DNA of 64,000 bases. Source: Myxococcales bacterium. Lineage in GTDB: Bacteria > Myxococcota_A > Polyangia > Haliangiales > Haliangiaceae. The stretch covers positions 62,001 to 126,000 of the forward strand of contig JAEUJY010000040.1 in NCBI GenBank assembly GCA_016794525.1, given 5' to 3'. Position 1 is the first letter of the stretch. Every line of letters begins with the position of its first letter. The translations under genes and the position numbers were made by a program. Shown one piece after another: positions 33,013-42,779 of this stretch. Under the pieces are notes generated by a model. It did no database searches. It saw only the letters and a list, made by a program, of their open reading frames with translations, and was not told the origin of the DNA.

Positions 33013-35124
33013 TCACGGTGTCGTCGTCGTCGTCGTCGGCGGCGGCGTGACGTCGACCCGACCGCGGGGCGGCGCGGCGGTGCGCAGCGCGTCGCGGCTG
33101 GCGCGCTCGGCGTCGATCGCGCGCACCTGGGCGTCGATCTCGGCGACCAGGCCGCGCTTGCGCCGGTAGTCGACGGCCGGCGCCGCCACCCGGGTCGACA
33201 GCGACGAGCGCGCCCGCAGGAACTCCTGGCGCTCGCGCATGCGCCGCTCGAACACCGCGCGGCCCTCGGTCGAGTCGTCGATCAGGTGCGGCGTCAGCAC
33301 GATCAGCAGGTTCGACTTGGTGCGCACGTGCTTGGTCGACCGGAACAGCGCGCCCAGCACCGGCAGGTCGCCGAGCAGCGGCACCCGCTCGTTCGAGTCC
33401 TCGACGCGCTCGTCGATCAGCCCGCCCAGCACGAGGTTGTCCTGATCGGCGACCACCACCGTCGTCTCGAGCTTGCGCTCCTTCCACGTCGGGCCCAGGC
33501 CCTCGAAGTCGGAGTCGCCGAGCTGGTTGTGCTCGAGCGCGACCTCGAGGCGGATGCGATCGCTGCCCGGCGCCGCGCCCGGCTCGGCCGGCGCGACGTG
33601 CGGCGTGATCTTGAGCGTCAGCGCGACCTTCTCGCGATCGATCGACGCGCCGCTCGAGGCCAGCGTGCCGGTCGCGGCGGTGCGCGACAGGTACGGGATG
33701 TTGGCGCCGACCGAGATCGTCGCCGGCGTGTTGTCGAGCATCATCAGGTGCGGCGACGCCAGCACCTCGATCTGGCTGTCGGTGGCGACCGCCTGCAAGA
33801 GCACGCCGAACGACGGCACGCTCGAGCCGAGCAGCGTCGAGTCGAGCGCGCTGCCGAGGATGCCGCCCAGCACGCCGGCGCCGGCGTTGGCCAGGCTGTC
33901 GGCGGCGTTGACCGACGACAACGTCGTGGTCTGGAACCCGCCGAGCGCGACCCCGCCGTCGCTGGTGCTGTCGCCCAGGTGCCAGGCCGCGCCCAGCGCG
34001 CGGTTGGTCGCCTCCGACACCTCGAGCACCATCGCCTCGACGTAGACCTGGCGGCGCGGCGTGTCGAGCTCGTCGAGCATCGCCCGCACCGCCAGCGTGT
34101 CCTGCGGCGACGCCTGGATCAGCACCGCGTTGGTGCCCTCGTCGGCGGCCAGCCTCACCGTCCCGACCACCGCCTTGTCGCCGCCGCCGCCGCTGGTGAG
34201 CGGCGCCAGCGCGGCCACCACCTCGCTGGCGCGGGCGTTGCGCAGGCGGATCGCGGTCATCGCGGCCGAGTCGCCCTGATCGCGGTCGAGCACGCCGACC
34301 AGCGCCGCCACCCGCTGGTAGTCGGCGGCGGCGCCGACCACGAACACCGCGCGGGCGCGGCGATCGGCCACCAGCTTGGGCTCGCGCGCGGGCGTCGCCC
34401 CGCTGGCCGGCGTCGCCAGCAGCGGCGTCAGCACCTCGATCAGCGCGTCGGGATCGCGGTGCTCGACCGGCACCGCCCACACGCCGGCGCCGTCGCCCGG
34501 GCGATCGAGCTCCTCGACCAGCGTCTTCATCCGCGCGATGTGGCGGCCGTCGTCGGTGATCAGCAGCGCGTGCAGGTTGGGCAGCGACGTGACGATGCCG
34601 GCCTTCGACTTGACCAGCTCGAGCGCGCTCTTGAGATCGTCGACCGACGCGTGCTGCGGGCGCAGCAAGAGCCGCATCGCGCTGCCACCGCCGTCGGGGA
34701 AGCCGCGGCGGATCGCCAGCGGCGCGTCCTTGGCGCTGGTGGCCTCGACGATCTCGTAGATCGGCCCCTTGGCCACCACCGCCAGCCCCATCGAGTCCAG
34801 CGCGGTCTCGAACAGCGCCCAGGCCTGGCCGGCGTCGAGCTTGCCCGGCGTGATCATCGTCAACTTGGCCGAGCGCGCGGCGATGCCGCTGGCGTAGACG
34901 AAGCGCTTGCACGAGATGCCCATCGCCCAGGTCACCAGGTCCTTGACGCCGACCTCGTCGGGGAAGCCGACCTCGAAGCTGGTGCGCGGCTTGGCGCAGG
35001 CGAAGCGGCTGTCGTCGCCGTCGTCGTCGCGCGCGGCCGACACCGGCTGTTCGCGATCGGCGATCGCGGGCGTGGCCAGGCTGGCGAGGAGGAGGGCGAC
35101 CGCGGAGCCACGCAGGAGGTGCAT
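33013..35124 (-). CDS. gspD: type II secretion secretin (GspD family)
   Basis: 703 residues. Signal peptide MHLLRGSAVALLLASLATPA, then an N0 domain (TSFEVGFPDEVGVKDLVTWA, about 45-115), N1-N3 repeats up to about 370 (LRPQHASVDDLKSAL, VPVEHRDPDALIEVL, IRLRNARASEVVAAL) and the secretin pore from about 390 (VYVEAMVLEVSEATNRALGA ... LASPHLMMLDNTPATISVG ... DQDNLVLGGLIDER ... PLLGDLPVLGALFR). Length and order are normal for GspD. The C-terminus after about 640 is charged and ends in a Pro/Thr tail. No gspE, gspF or pseudopilin genes are in the window, so this secretin is apart from a T2SS operon here. It forms the outer-membrane channel for protein export. The start was set by the signal peptide, with GCAGGAGG just before the ATG. 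Confidence 0.93.
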   Translation of the reverse strand: MHLLRGSAVALLLASLATPAIADREQPVSAARDDDGDDSRFACAKPRTSFEVGFPDEVGVKDLVTWAMGISCKRFVYASGIAARSAKLTMITPGKLDAGQAWALFETALDSMGLAVVAKGPIYEIVEATSAKDAPLAIRRGFPDGGGSAMRLLLRPQHASVDDLKSALELVKSKAGIVTSLPNLHALLITDDGRHIARMKTLVEELDRPGDGAGVWAVPVEHRDPDALIEVLTPLLATPASGATPAREPKLVADRRARAVFVVGAAADYQRVAALVGVLDRDQGDSAAMTAIRLRNARASEVVAALAPLTSGGGGDKAVVGTVRLAADEGTNAVLIQASPQDTLAVRAMLDELDTPRRQVYVEAMVLEVSEATNRALGAAWHLGDSTSDGGVALGGFQTTTLSSVNAADSLANAGAGVLGGILGSALDSTLLGSSVPSFGVLLQAVATDSQIEVLASPHLMMLDNTPATISVGANIPYLSRTAATGTLASSGASIDREKVALTLKITPHVAPAEPGAAPGSDRIRLEVALEHNQLGDSDFEGLGPTWKERKLETTVVVADQDNLVLGGLIDERVEDSNERVPLLGDLPVLGALFRSTKHVRTKSNLLIVLTPHLIDDSTEGRAVFERRMRERQEFLRARSSLSTRVAAPAVDYRRKRGLVAEIDAQVRAIDAERASRDALRTAAPPRGRVDVTPPPTTTTTTP

Positions 35125-35393
35125 GCCGAGGGTGGTCAGCAACCGTCGTGCCGCCGCGTAAGCGCGCGATCCGCGGTCGCGCCGGCGCCGGGCGCTGCCA
35201 GCCTGGCAAGCCAAGGGACGCGGCCGTGCCGCCCCGGCGTGCGACCTCGACCTGTCGCGCACGGTCGCAGCGGGCGCGTCGCGGCCGTCGCACCGTCGCA
35301 TGTCGCGCGCGAGGCCCGGCGGCCTCGACGTGCGATCGCAACTCAGCCGGGAATCATCGCGCGCCGCCAGAGATTCTCGACGATGGAGGGACC
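35125..35393. promoter_or_regulatory. divergent intergenic region between secretin and histidine kinase genes
   Basis: 269 bp without a convincing gene. It holds a 13-bp inverted repeat TGCCAGCCTGGCA (35196-35208) and several copies of GTCGCA between 35265 and 35345. Both promoters should lie here, but no clear -35/-10 pair is visible. Confidence 0.35.
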
Positions 35394-36764
35394 ATGGCGG
35401 ACCAGCACCCTGGCGCGCGCGACACGCTCACGTGGCTCGAACCTGGCAGCGCCGACGCCGAGCTCCGGCTGGCGTCGTTCGAGGCGGTCATGCCGATGGC
35501 GGCGATCCTGGCCGGCGTGTTCGCGGTGTTCCTGGCCTGGAACACCGCGCGGTTGGGGCCGGCGCTGACCCCGGCGATGACCGTCAACCACGCGTTGGCG
35601 ATCGCCTGGTTCGTGGCGGTCGCCGGCGTGGCCCACGGCCACCGCGAGCTGGCGCGGTACGGCCACGCGGCCGGCGCGGTGCTGGCGGTGCCGGCGGCGG
35701 CGGTGTGTCTGCACCTCGAGGTGGCGACCGGCGATCAGCTGTACGCGGCGTTCGTCGGGATGGCGGTCGTCGCGGTGCAGGCGCTGATCATGTCGACGAC
35801 GTGGGCGGTCGCGACCGCCGGTGCGGTGGTGCTCGCGGCGCTGACCATCGCGGCCGCGACCGGTTCGGCGCCCGGCGACACCGCCGGCGTGCTGGTGGTC
35901 GCCCTCGCGGTGGGCGCGGCGATCCACGTCGTCCGGCGGCGGTGTCGGCTGCGGGTCGTGGCGCTGCGCCAGGCCGAGCGGCGGGCCGCCGGCGAGCGGC
36001 TGGCGGCGACGGCGCAGCTGGCGGGTGGGCTGGCCCACGACATCAACAACCTGCTGTCGGTGATCTCGATCAACGCCGACCTGCTGGCCGAGCCCGGCCT
36101 GGCGACCGCCGAGCGCGACGCGCTGTGCGAGGAGCTGCGCGACGCGGCGCGCCGCGGCACCGCGCTGACCCGCCAGCTGGTGGCGTGCGGCCGCCCGGCG
36201 GCGGTCGCGGCCCCGGCGATCGCGGTCGGGGCGGAGGTCGAGCTGCTGGCGCCGATCCTGACCCGCGCCGTCGGCCCCGCGGTCGCGGTGCGGGTCGCGG
36301 TGGCCACGACCGCGCGGGTGGCGTTCGACGCGGCGCAGCTGGGGCAGGTGCTGCTGAACCTCGCGATCAACGCGCGCGACGCGATGGCCGATGGCGGGCG
36401 CCTGGCCGTGACCGTGCGCGACGCCGAGCGCCCGCCGTCGGCCGCGGGCGCGGCCGGCGCGTGGGTGGCGATCGAGGTGCGCGACACCGGCGCCGGGATG
36501 GACGCGGCGACCGCGAGCCGGGCGTTCGAGCCGTACTTCACGACCAAGCCGGCGGGCCGCGGCACCGGCCTGGGGCTGGCGATGGTCCGCGACATCGTCC
36601 GCCAGCACGGCGGGACGGTCGAGCTGGCCAGCGCGCCGGGCGCCGGCACCGCGGTGACGATGTACCTGCCGGCGGTGCCGGGGAGCGTCGCCGCGACGGC
36701 GCCGGTGGCCGCGCCCGACGCCGCGGCGCCGCGGCTCACGCCCGCGCTCGCGCTCGGGCGGTGA
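35394..36764 (+). CDS. membrane histidine kinase (HisKA/HATPase, no receiver domain)
   Basis: 456 residues. Five to six hydrophobic helices fill residues 30-195 and form an integral membrane sensor without a large periplasmic loop. The H box is LAGGLAHDINNLLSVISINA (His215), followed by the N box NLAINARDAMADGGRL, G1 VRDTGAGMD, F box FEPYFTTKPAGRGTGLGLAM and a final G box GAGTAVTMYLP. All are intact. This arrangement is the NtrB/orphan-hybrid-like group common in myxobacteria. No response regulator gene lies next to it, so the partner is elsewhere. GGAGGG lies 4 bp before the ATG. It is tail-to-tail with the Ser/Thr kinase gene, with 3 bp between stops. Confidence 0.92.
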   Translation: MADQHPGARDTLTWLEPGSADAELRLASFEAVMPMAAILAGVFAVFLAWNTARLGPALTPAMTVNHALAIAWFVAVAGVAHGHRELARYGHAAGAVLAVPAAAVCLHLEVATGDQLYAAFVGMAVVAVQALIMSTTWAVATAGAVVLAALTIAAATGSAPGDTAGVLVVALAVGAAIHVVRRRCRLRVVALRQAERRAAGERLAATAQLAGGLAHDINNLLSVISINADLLAEPGLATAERDALCEELRDAARRGTALTRQLVACGRPAAVAAPAIAVGAEVELLAPILTRAVGPAVAVRVAVATTARVAFDAAQLGQVLLNLAINARDAMADGGRLAVTVRDAERPPSAAGAAGAWVAIEVRDTGAGMDAATASRAFEPYFTTKPAGRGTGLGLAMVRDIVRQHGGTVELASAPGAGTAVTMYLPAVPGSVAATAPVAAPDAAAPRLTPALALGR

Positions 36765-36767
36765 GCG

Positions 36768-38321
36768 TCACGAGCGATCGGGCGCGCCCGCCGGCAGCGG
36801 CACGGTCGGATCCGCGGTGGCCACGTCGAGCGGCGCGGTCGGCGCGCTGGTATCGACGCCGGCCGGCACCAGCGGCGGCAGCGCGCGCGCCGGCGCCCCG
36901 CGCAGCGCCTGCAGCGCGCGCACGACGGCGAGCGCGTCGGAGAGGCGGTGGCTCGCCGTCGCGGCCAGGCATCGCGACAGCAGCGCGTCGAGCGCCTGCA
37001 CCATCGCGCGGTCGCGGTCGTCGGCCACCGGCAGGGCTCGGCGGTCGCGGGGCGGCGTGCCGGTCAACGCGAACCACAGGAGGCCGCCGAGGCCGTAGAC
37101 GTCGGCCTGGGTGGTCGCCGGCGCGCCGCCGAGCACCTCGGGCGCCATGTACGCCGGCGTCCCGATCACGACGCCCGACTGGGTGACGCCGTCGTCCTCG
37201 CGCGGATCGGCGCGCCGGGCGATCCCGAAGTCGAGCAGCTTGGCGAACGCCGGCTGGCCGGCCAGCTCGACGACGAACACGTTGGCCGGCTTGAGATCGC
37301 GGTGCAGGATGCCGCGGGCGTGGGCCTCGGCGAGCGCGCCCGCGACCTGCGCCACGATGCCGAGCGCGGCGTCGATCGGCAGCGGCCCGTCGCGCTCGAC
37401 CAGCGCGCCGAGGTCGCGGCCGTGCAAGAGCTCCATCGCGTAGTACCAGACGCCGTCGTCGGTGACGCCGTAGTCGAACAGCCGGACGGTGTTGGGGTGC
37501 GACAGCTCGGCGGTCGCGCGCACCTCGCGCTCGAAGCGGGCGATCGCCTGCGGGTCCTGGCCTTGCTCGGGGTGCAAGATCTTCAGCGCGACGTCGCGGC
37601 GCAGCCCGCGGTCGTAGGCCTGCCACACCTCGCCCATGCCGCCGCGGGCGATGCGCTGGCCCAGGCGGTAGCGGCCGATCGACCGGCTCTCGTAGACCCG
37701 CTGGCGCAGGCCCCAGACGACGTGGCCGGCCCACGTCGACATCACCCAGCCGCCGACGAAGTACGCCTGGTACAGCAGGAACGTCGTGCGGTCGTGCTCG
37801 TCGGCGAACTGCGCGCGGATGGGCGGCGAGATGATCGTCGCGACGCCCATCACCGCGCCGTACGTCGCGGCGGTGACCCCGAAGTAGACCGCGCCGCGGC
37901 GCCACGGATCGGCGCGGGTCATGCTCTGGATGAACAGGATCAAGAGCACGCCGCCGGCGTAGGGGCTGGCGATGCCGCGGTAGGTCGCCGCCATGATCGA
38001 CAGCAGCAGCGCCGCCAGCACGAACGCGGACGCGGTCAGCCACGGCAGCGCGACCCGCGACGGCACCCGGGCCAGGATCCGCATCAGCGCGACCAGCCAC
38101 ACCACCGCCACCGCGCGCAGGCCGAGGAACACCCGCAGGTCGCCCTCGCCGAGCCGCCAGTGCACGTACAGATCGGCGCCGGTGAAGGCGACCCAGATGC
38201 CGATCGCGACCTTGAACACCAGCCGGGTCCGGGTCACCTCGGCGAGGTGATCGGCGCGATCGAGCGCGGCCTGGCGCTCGACCGCCGGGTTGGCTGGGGT
38301 CCGCCCCGACATTCGATCCAT
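36768..38321 (-). CDS. Ser/Thr protein kinase with N-terminal membrane domain
   Basis: 517 residues. The first ~215 residues contain about six hydrophobic helices (for example VFKVAIGIWVAFTGADLYV, ALPWLTASAFVLAALLLSIM). The kinase domain follows at about 218-470: IARGGMGEVWQAYD, VALKIL, ILHRDLKPANVFV with Asp342, LLDFGIAR and GTPAYMAPEVLGG, all intact. The tail is Pro/Ala-rich. This is the reverse of the usual bacterial order (kinase first, then one helix and an outer domain), so the sensing part is the membrane-embedded N-terminus. An ATG at 38312 is an alternative start. The substrate is unknown. Confidence 0.92.
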   Translation of the reverse strand: MDRMSGRTPANPAVERQAALDRADHLAEVTRTRLVFKVAIGIWVAFTGADLYVHWRLGEGDLRVFLGLRAVAVVWLVALMRILARVPSRVALPWLTASAFVLAALLLSIMAATYRGIASPYAGGVLLILFIQSMTRADPWRRGAVYFGVTAATYGAVMGVATIISPPIRAQFADEHDRTTFLLYQAYFVGGWVMSTWAGHVVWGLRQRVYESRSIGRYRLGQRIARGGMGEVWQAYDRGLRRDVALKILHPEQGQDPQAIARFEREVRATAELSHPNTVRLFDYGVTDDGVWYYAMELLHGRDLGALVERDGPLPIDAALGIVAQVAGALAEAHARGILHRDLKPANVFVVELAGQPAFAKLLDFGIARRADPREDDGVTQSGVVIGTPAYMAPEVLGGAPATTQADVYGLGGLLWFALTGTPPRDRRALPVADDRDRAMVQALDALLSRCLAATASHRLSDALAVVRALQALRGAPARALPPLVPAGVDTSAPTAPLDVATADPTVPLPAGAPDRS

Positions 38322-38340
38322 GGAACCACGGATCGCCGCG

Positions 38341-41300
38341 TCAGGGTTGCGGCCAGCGGTCGCGCGCCGGCACCAGCGCCCCGTCGCGCGCGGCCAGCCC
38401 GGCCGCGATCAGCGCCGCCGCCAGCGGGTGATCGGTGGCGCGCGCGCCGTCGATCGTGCGGATCATCGCCGGCTCGCCGGCGGCCCGGGCGTCGCGCACC
38501 ACCCGGGCGATGGCCTCGGCGGTGGCGGCGTCGGCGCGCCACGTCGCGATCGCCTCGAGGTCGGGCGGCAGCCACGCCGCGGGGTGACCGTCGACGGTGA
38601 TCACCGTCGCGCCGACCACCCGGCGCGGCCGCGCGTCGCCGATCACCGCGGGCCACGGCAGCACCGCGCCGAACGGGTTGGCGCAGTCGGCGGCGCCGAG
38701 CGTCACCACCGGCGGCGGCTGCCGCGGCCGGGCGTGGCTGCGCAGCAGCTCGACCGCGCCGGCGGTGGCGAACTGCAGCGCGGCGAGATCGGCGACGAAG
38801 TGCCCGCGCACCAGCTGGCCGGCCTCGTCGAGCGCGCGCAGCACCGGGTACGCCGCGCCGAAGCCGCCCTCGGCGGTGGCGCTGTCGCGGGTGACGACGC
38901 CGTAGCGGGTGAGCCACTGCTGGAGCAGCGCGTGGGCCCGGGCGGCCGCGTCGAGCCGCGGCGGCGGCACCAGCGACCACCGCCCCTCGGCCGCGGTGGG
39001 CTGCGCGCGCCGCGAGCGGAACGCCGCCGCCGCGGCCCGGCCCCGGCCGCCGCGCCGCGCCGCGACCGGCTGATCGTGGCCCAGCTCGCGCAGCGGCCGG
39101 AAGCTGTCGTTGGCCACCAACCCGCGCCAGGTCAGCTGCCACAGCGCGCGCACCAGATCGCCGGGGAACATCGGGATCGCCGCGCGGATCTCGGTGAAGA
39201 ACAGCGCGCCGCGCGCGGCCAGGAGCGCGAGGATGCGCTGATCGAGCTCGCCGGCCTCGGCCCGCGCCGCGGCGTACGCGTCGGGATCGGCGAACCGCTC
39301 GGCGTGATCGGCCAGCGCCAGGACGATCCGGCCGTCCTTGTCGCCGACCGGCGCGACGCCGCGCCACACCACCTCGCCGGCGGCGGCCAGCGTGTCGAGG
39401 TCGGCCGGCGAGTAGTCGGCCACCCGCGCCGGCAGGAGCTCGTCCTCGAGCGCCGACGCCAGCACCGGCAGGCCCTGCAGCTTCTCGACGGCGTCGAGCA
39501 CCGCGTCGAGGCCGCGCCGGCGGTGGACGACGCCGTGCCACGCGTGCAGGAAGCGCACGTACGCGGCGGCCGGCACCGGCGCGATCTGCCGGCGCACCCG
39601 CGCCAGCGATCGCGATCGCAGCGTGCGCAGGTGATCGGCGGCGATCCACTCGGCGCCGTGGCCGCCGGGGCGGAACTCGCCGGCCACCAGCTCGCCGGTC
39701 GCGACCAGCGCGGCCAGCGTCGGGGCCAGCGCCGCGGCGGCGACGTCGCCCCAGCGCGCCGCCAGGTCGGCCAGCCCGAACGGGCCGCGGGTGCGGGCCA
39801 GCCGCGCGATCAGGTCGCGCCGCGGATCGGGGCCGGCGTCGAGGAACGCCGCCGGCAACCCGGCCGGCACCGCGGCGCCGATGGCCTCGCGGTAGCGGCC
39901 GGCGTACTCGACGGGGATCGCGCGGTCGGTCTGCGCCCCGATCGCCAGCGCCCGGCCGGCGGCGATCAGCGCCTCGACCTCGGGCGCGCCGCGCGCGACG
40001 TCGCCCAGGTAGCGCAGGCGATCGTGCCAGCCGTCGGCGGTCGCGGGCGCGTCGTCGGCGCGGGCCAGCGTCGCCTCGAGCTCGGCCAGCACCTCGGGGT
40101 CGATCAGCTCGCGCCACGGCACGTCGCCGATCAGCTCGCGCAGCCGCGCCGGATCGATCGCCAGCGCCGCGGCCCGCCGCTCGAGCGGCGGCGCGTCGCC
40201 CTCGTACATGAAGCTGGCGACGTAGCCGAACAGGACCGCGCTGGCCGCCGGCGACGGCGCGTCGACCAGCCGGCGCTCGACGGCGATCGTGCCGTCGGCG
40301 ATGCCGGCTAGCACCTCGCGCAGCGCCGCGACGTCGAGCACGTCGGTCAGCACCTTGCGGTAGGCCTCGAGGACGATCGGGAAGTCGGGCACGCGCTGCG
40401 CGCCGCGCAGCAGGTCCTGGGCCTTCTTGCGCACGTGCCACAGCGGCGTGCGCTGGCCGGGGCGACGCCGCGGCAAGAGCAGCGCGCGCCCGGCGGCCTC
40501 GCGGAACCGCGCCGCGAACATCGAGGTCTGGCCGCACAACCCGGTCAGCTCGTCGACGACGGTGGCCGCCGGCGGGAACAGCCAGCCGTCGCCGCCGTCG
40601 AGCCCGCTGCCGTCGGGCAGGCGCACGACGAAGCCGTCGTTGGTCCACAACAGCTCGACCTCGAAGCCCAGCGCCGCGCGCGCGGCGTGCTGCGCCAGCA
40701 GCGCCCACGGCGCCATCACCCGCGCGCCGAACGGCGCCAGCACGCACACCCGCAGGTCGCCGAGGTCGTCGCGCGACACCTCGACGACGACGGTGCGATC
40801 GGTCGGCACCGCCGACACCCGGGCCTGCTCGGCCAGCTCGCTCACCAGCACCTCGGCCGCCGCCGGCGCCAGCGCCAGCTCGCCGACCAGCCGATCGTGG
40901 GCCGCCGCCGCCGGCACCGCGGCCAGCTCGCGGGCCAGCGCGCCCATCCGCTGGCCCAGCTCGAACGCGCGCATCGCGCTCTCGCCGCGCCAGAACGGCA
41001 TCCGCCCCGGCTCGCCGGGCGCCGGCGACACCAGCACCCGATCGTGGGTGATGTCGTCGATCCGCCAGGTCGACGCGCCGAGCACGAAGCGATCGCCGAC
41101 CTTGCTCTCGAAGACCATCTCCTCGTCGAGCTCGCCGACCCGCGCGCCGGGGCCGGTCGCGCCGTTGACGTAGACGCCGTACAGGCCGCGGTCGGCGATC
41201 GTGCCGCCGCTGGCGATCGCCACCCGGTGCGCGCCGTCGCGGGCGCGCAGCTGGCCGGTCGCGCGATCCCAGTCGAGCCGCGGCCGCACCTCGGCCAGCT

Positions 41301-42693
41301 CCTCGATCGCGAACGCGCCGCACAGCATGTCGAGCGTGCGATCGAAGCTGTCGCGCGGCAGCTCGGCGAAGCACGCGGCGCGGGTCACCGCGGCGTAGAG
41401 CGCGTCGACGTGCCAGGCGTCGACCGCGCACATCGCGACCAGCTGCTGGGCCAGCACGTCGAGCGGGTTGCGCAGGTAGCGGCTGGCCTCGACCGCGCCC
41501 TGCCGCATCGCCTGGGCCAGCGCCGCGCACGCCAGCACGTCGCCCTTGTGCTTGGACACCAGCACGCCGGCCGACGCCGCGCCGACCTGGTGACCGGCGC
41601 GGCCGACCCGCTGCAGGCCGCTGGCCACCGACGGCGGCGGCTCGACCTGGACGACCAGATCGATCGCGCCCATGTCGATGCCGAGCTCGAGCGAGCTGGT
41701 CGCGACCAGGCCGCGCAGCGCGCCGCGCTTGAGCGCGTCCTCGATCGCCGCGCGCTGATCCTTGGCCACCGAGCCGTGGTGGGCGTGGACCAGCACCTCG
41801 CCGGCCAGCTCGTTCATCGCGCCGGCGGTGCGCTCGGCCAGCCGCCGCGAGTTGACGAACACCAGCGTGCTGGTGTGCGCGCGCACCAGTTCGACCAGCC
41901 GCGGGAACACCCGATCCCAGTTCGACGCCGCGGGCCCGGCCGGCGCGCCGGCGGCGCTCGGGGCCCCCGGCGCGAACGGCATCTCGATCGTCAGCTCGAG
42001 CCGCTTGGGCCCGGCGGCGTCGACGATCGTCACCGGCCGCGCGCCGGCCAGGAACCGCGCGACCTCGGCCAGCGGCCGCTGCGTCGCCGACAGCCCGACC
42101 CGCTGCAGCGGCCGCCCGGTCAGGAGCTCGAGCCGCTCGAGCGACAGCGCCAGGTGCGCGCCGCGCTCGTTGCCGACCAGCGCGTGGATCTCGTCGACGA
42201 TGACCACCTCGACCGTGCGCAGCGCGGCGCGGGCGGCGCTGGTCAGCATCAGGTACAGCGACTCGGGCGTCGTGATCAGCACGTCGGCGTCGCCGCGGGC
42301 GATCGCGCGCCGATCGCGGGCGCTGGTGTCGCCGCTGCGCACCGCGACGGTCACCGGCGCCGCGGCGGTCCCGCTGGCCTCGGCGGCGGCGCGGATGCCG
42401 GCCAGCGGCGCCATCAGGTTGCGCTCGACGTCGACCGCCAGCGCCTTGATCGGCGAGACGTAGACCACCCGCGTGCCGCGTGCGCCGTCGGCCCGCGGCG
42501 CGAACAGCAGCCGATCGAGCGCGGCCAGGAACGCCGCCAGGGTCTTGCCGCTGCCGGTCGGTGCGACCAGCAGCACGTGCTCGCCGCGCGCGATCGCCGG
42601 CCACGCCTGCACCTGCGGCGCGGTCGGCGCCGGGAACGTCGCCGCGAACCACGCCGCGGTCGGCGGCGCGAACGGAGCGAGCGCGGCGGTCAC
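38341..42693 (-). CDS. lhr: Lhr-type long superfamily 2 DNA helicase
   Basis: 1450 residues from a GTG start, the expected length of the long Lhr family. Motifs: Walker A VAPTGSGKTLAAFLAAL (Lys50), DEIH (Asp167), LSATQRPLAEVARFL, THSTLVFVNSRRLAERT-like helicase-C start, SSLELGIDMG and LQRVGRAGHQ. The C-terminal ~700 residues include the Lhr-specific winged-helix and beta-barrel region. These enzymes are 3'-5' translocases acting on RNA:DNA or DNA forks in repair. The gene stands alone between a kinase gene and small secreted-protein genes; no nuclease or ligase partner is adjacent. Confidence 0.92.
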   Translation of the reverse strand: MTAALAPFAPPTAAWFAATFPAPTAPQVQAWPAIARGEHVLLVAPTGSGKTLAAFLAALDRLLFAPRADGARGTRVVYVSPIKALAVDVERNLMAPLAGIRAAAEASGTAAAPVTVAVRSGDTSARDRRAIARGDADVLITTPESLYLMLTSAARAALRTVEVVIVDEIHALVGNERGAHLALSLERLELLTGRPLQRVGLSATQRPLAEVARFLAGARPVTIVDAAGPKRLELTIEMPFAPGAPSAAGAPAGPAASNWDRVFPRLVELVRAHTSTLVFVNSRRLAERTAGAMNELAGEVLVHAHHGSVAKDQRAAIEDALKRGALRGLVATSSLELGIDMGAIDLVVQVEPPPSVASGLQRVGRAGHQVGAASAGVLVSKHKGDVLACAALAQAMRQGAVEASRYLRNPLDVLAQQLVAMCAVDAWHVDALYAAVTRAACFAELPRDSFDRTLDMLCGAFAIEELAEVRPRLDWDRATGQLRARDGAHRVAIASGGTIADRGLYGVYVNGATGPGARVGELDEEMVFESKVGDRFVLGASTWRIDDITHDRVLVSPAPGEPGRMPFWRGESAMRAFELGQRMGALARELAAVPAAAAHDRLVGELALAPAAAEVLVSELAEQARVSAVPTDRTVVVEVSRDDLGDLRVCVLAPFGARVMAPWALLAQHAARAALGFEVELLWTNDGFVVRLPDGSGLDGGDGWLFPPAATVVDELTGLCGQTSMFAARFREAAGRALLLPRRRPGQRTPLWHVRKKAQDLLRGAQRVPDFPIVLEAYRKVLTDVLDVAALREVLAGIADGTIAVERRLVDAPSPAASAVLFGYVASFMYEGDAPPLERRAAALAIDPARLRELIGDVPWRELIDPEVLAELEATLARADDAPATADGWHDRLRYLGDVARGAPEVEALIAAGRALAIGAQTDRAIPVEYAGRYREAIGAAVPAGLPAAFLDAGPDPRRDLIARLARTRGPFGLADLAARWGDVAAAALAPTLAALVATGELVAGEFRPGGHGAEWIAADHLRTLRSRSLARVRRQIAPVPAAAYVRFLHAWHGVVHRRRGLDAVLDAVEKLQGLPVLASALEDELLPARVADYSPADLDTLAAAGEVVWRGVAPVGDKDGRIVLALADHAERFADPDAYAAARAEAGELDQRILALLAARGALFFTEIRAAIPMFPGDLVRALWQLTWRGLVANDSFRPLRELGHDQPVAARRGGRGRAAAAAFRSRRAQPTAAEGRWSLVPPPRLDAAARAHALLQQWLTRYGVVTRDSATAEGGFGAAYPVLRALDEAGQLVRGHFVADLAALQFATAGAVELLRSHARPRQPPPVVTLGAADCANPFGAVLPWPAVIGDARPRRVVGATVITVDGHPAAWLPPDLEAIATWRADAATAEAIARVVRDARAAGEPAMIRTIDGARATDHPLAAALIAAGLAARDGALVPARDRWPQP

Positions 42694-42779
42694 CGCGCAG
42701 GTATGCCACAGCCGCGCCGCGCCGCCGAGCCGGCGACGCCCGCCCGGCCAGGCGCGACCACCGCGCGATCACCGCGCGA

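Noticed and set aside
35196-35208. Sigma-54 promoter in the TGCCAGCCTGGCA region
   Set aside because: TGGC and TTGC elements are not at the required 4-bp spacing on either strand; only an inverted repeat is reported.
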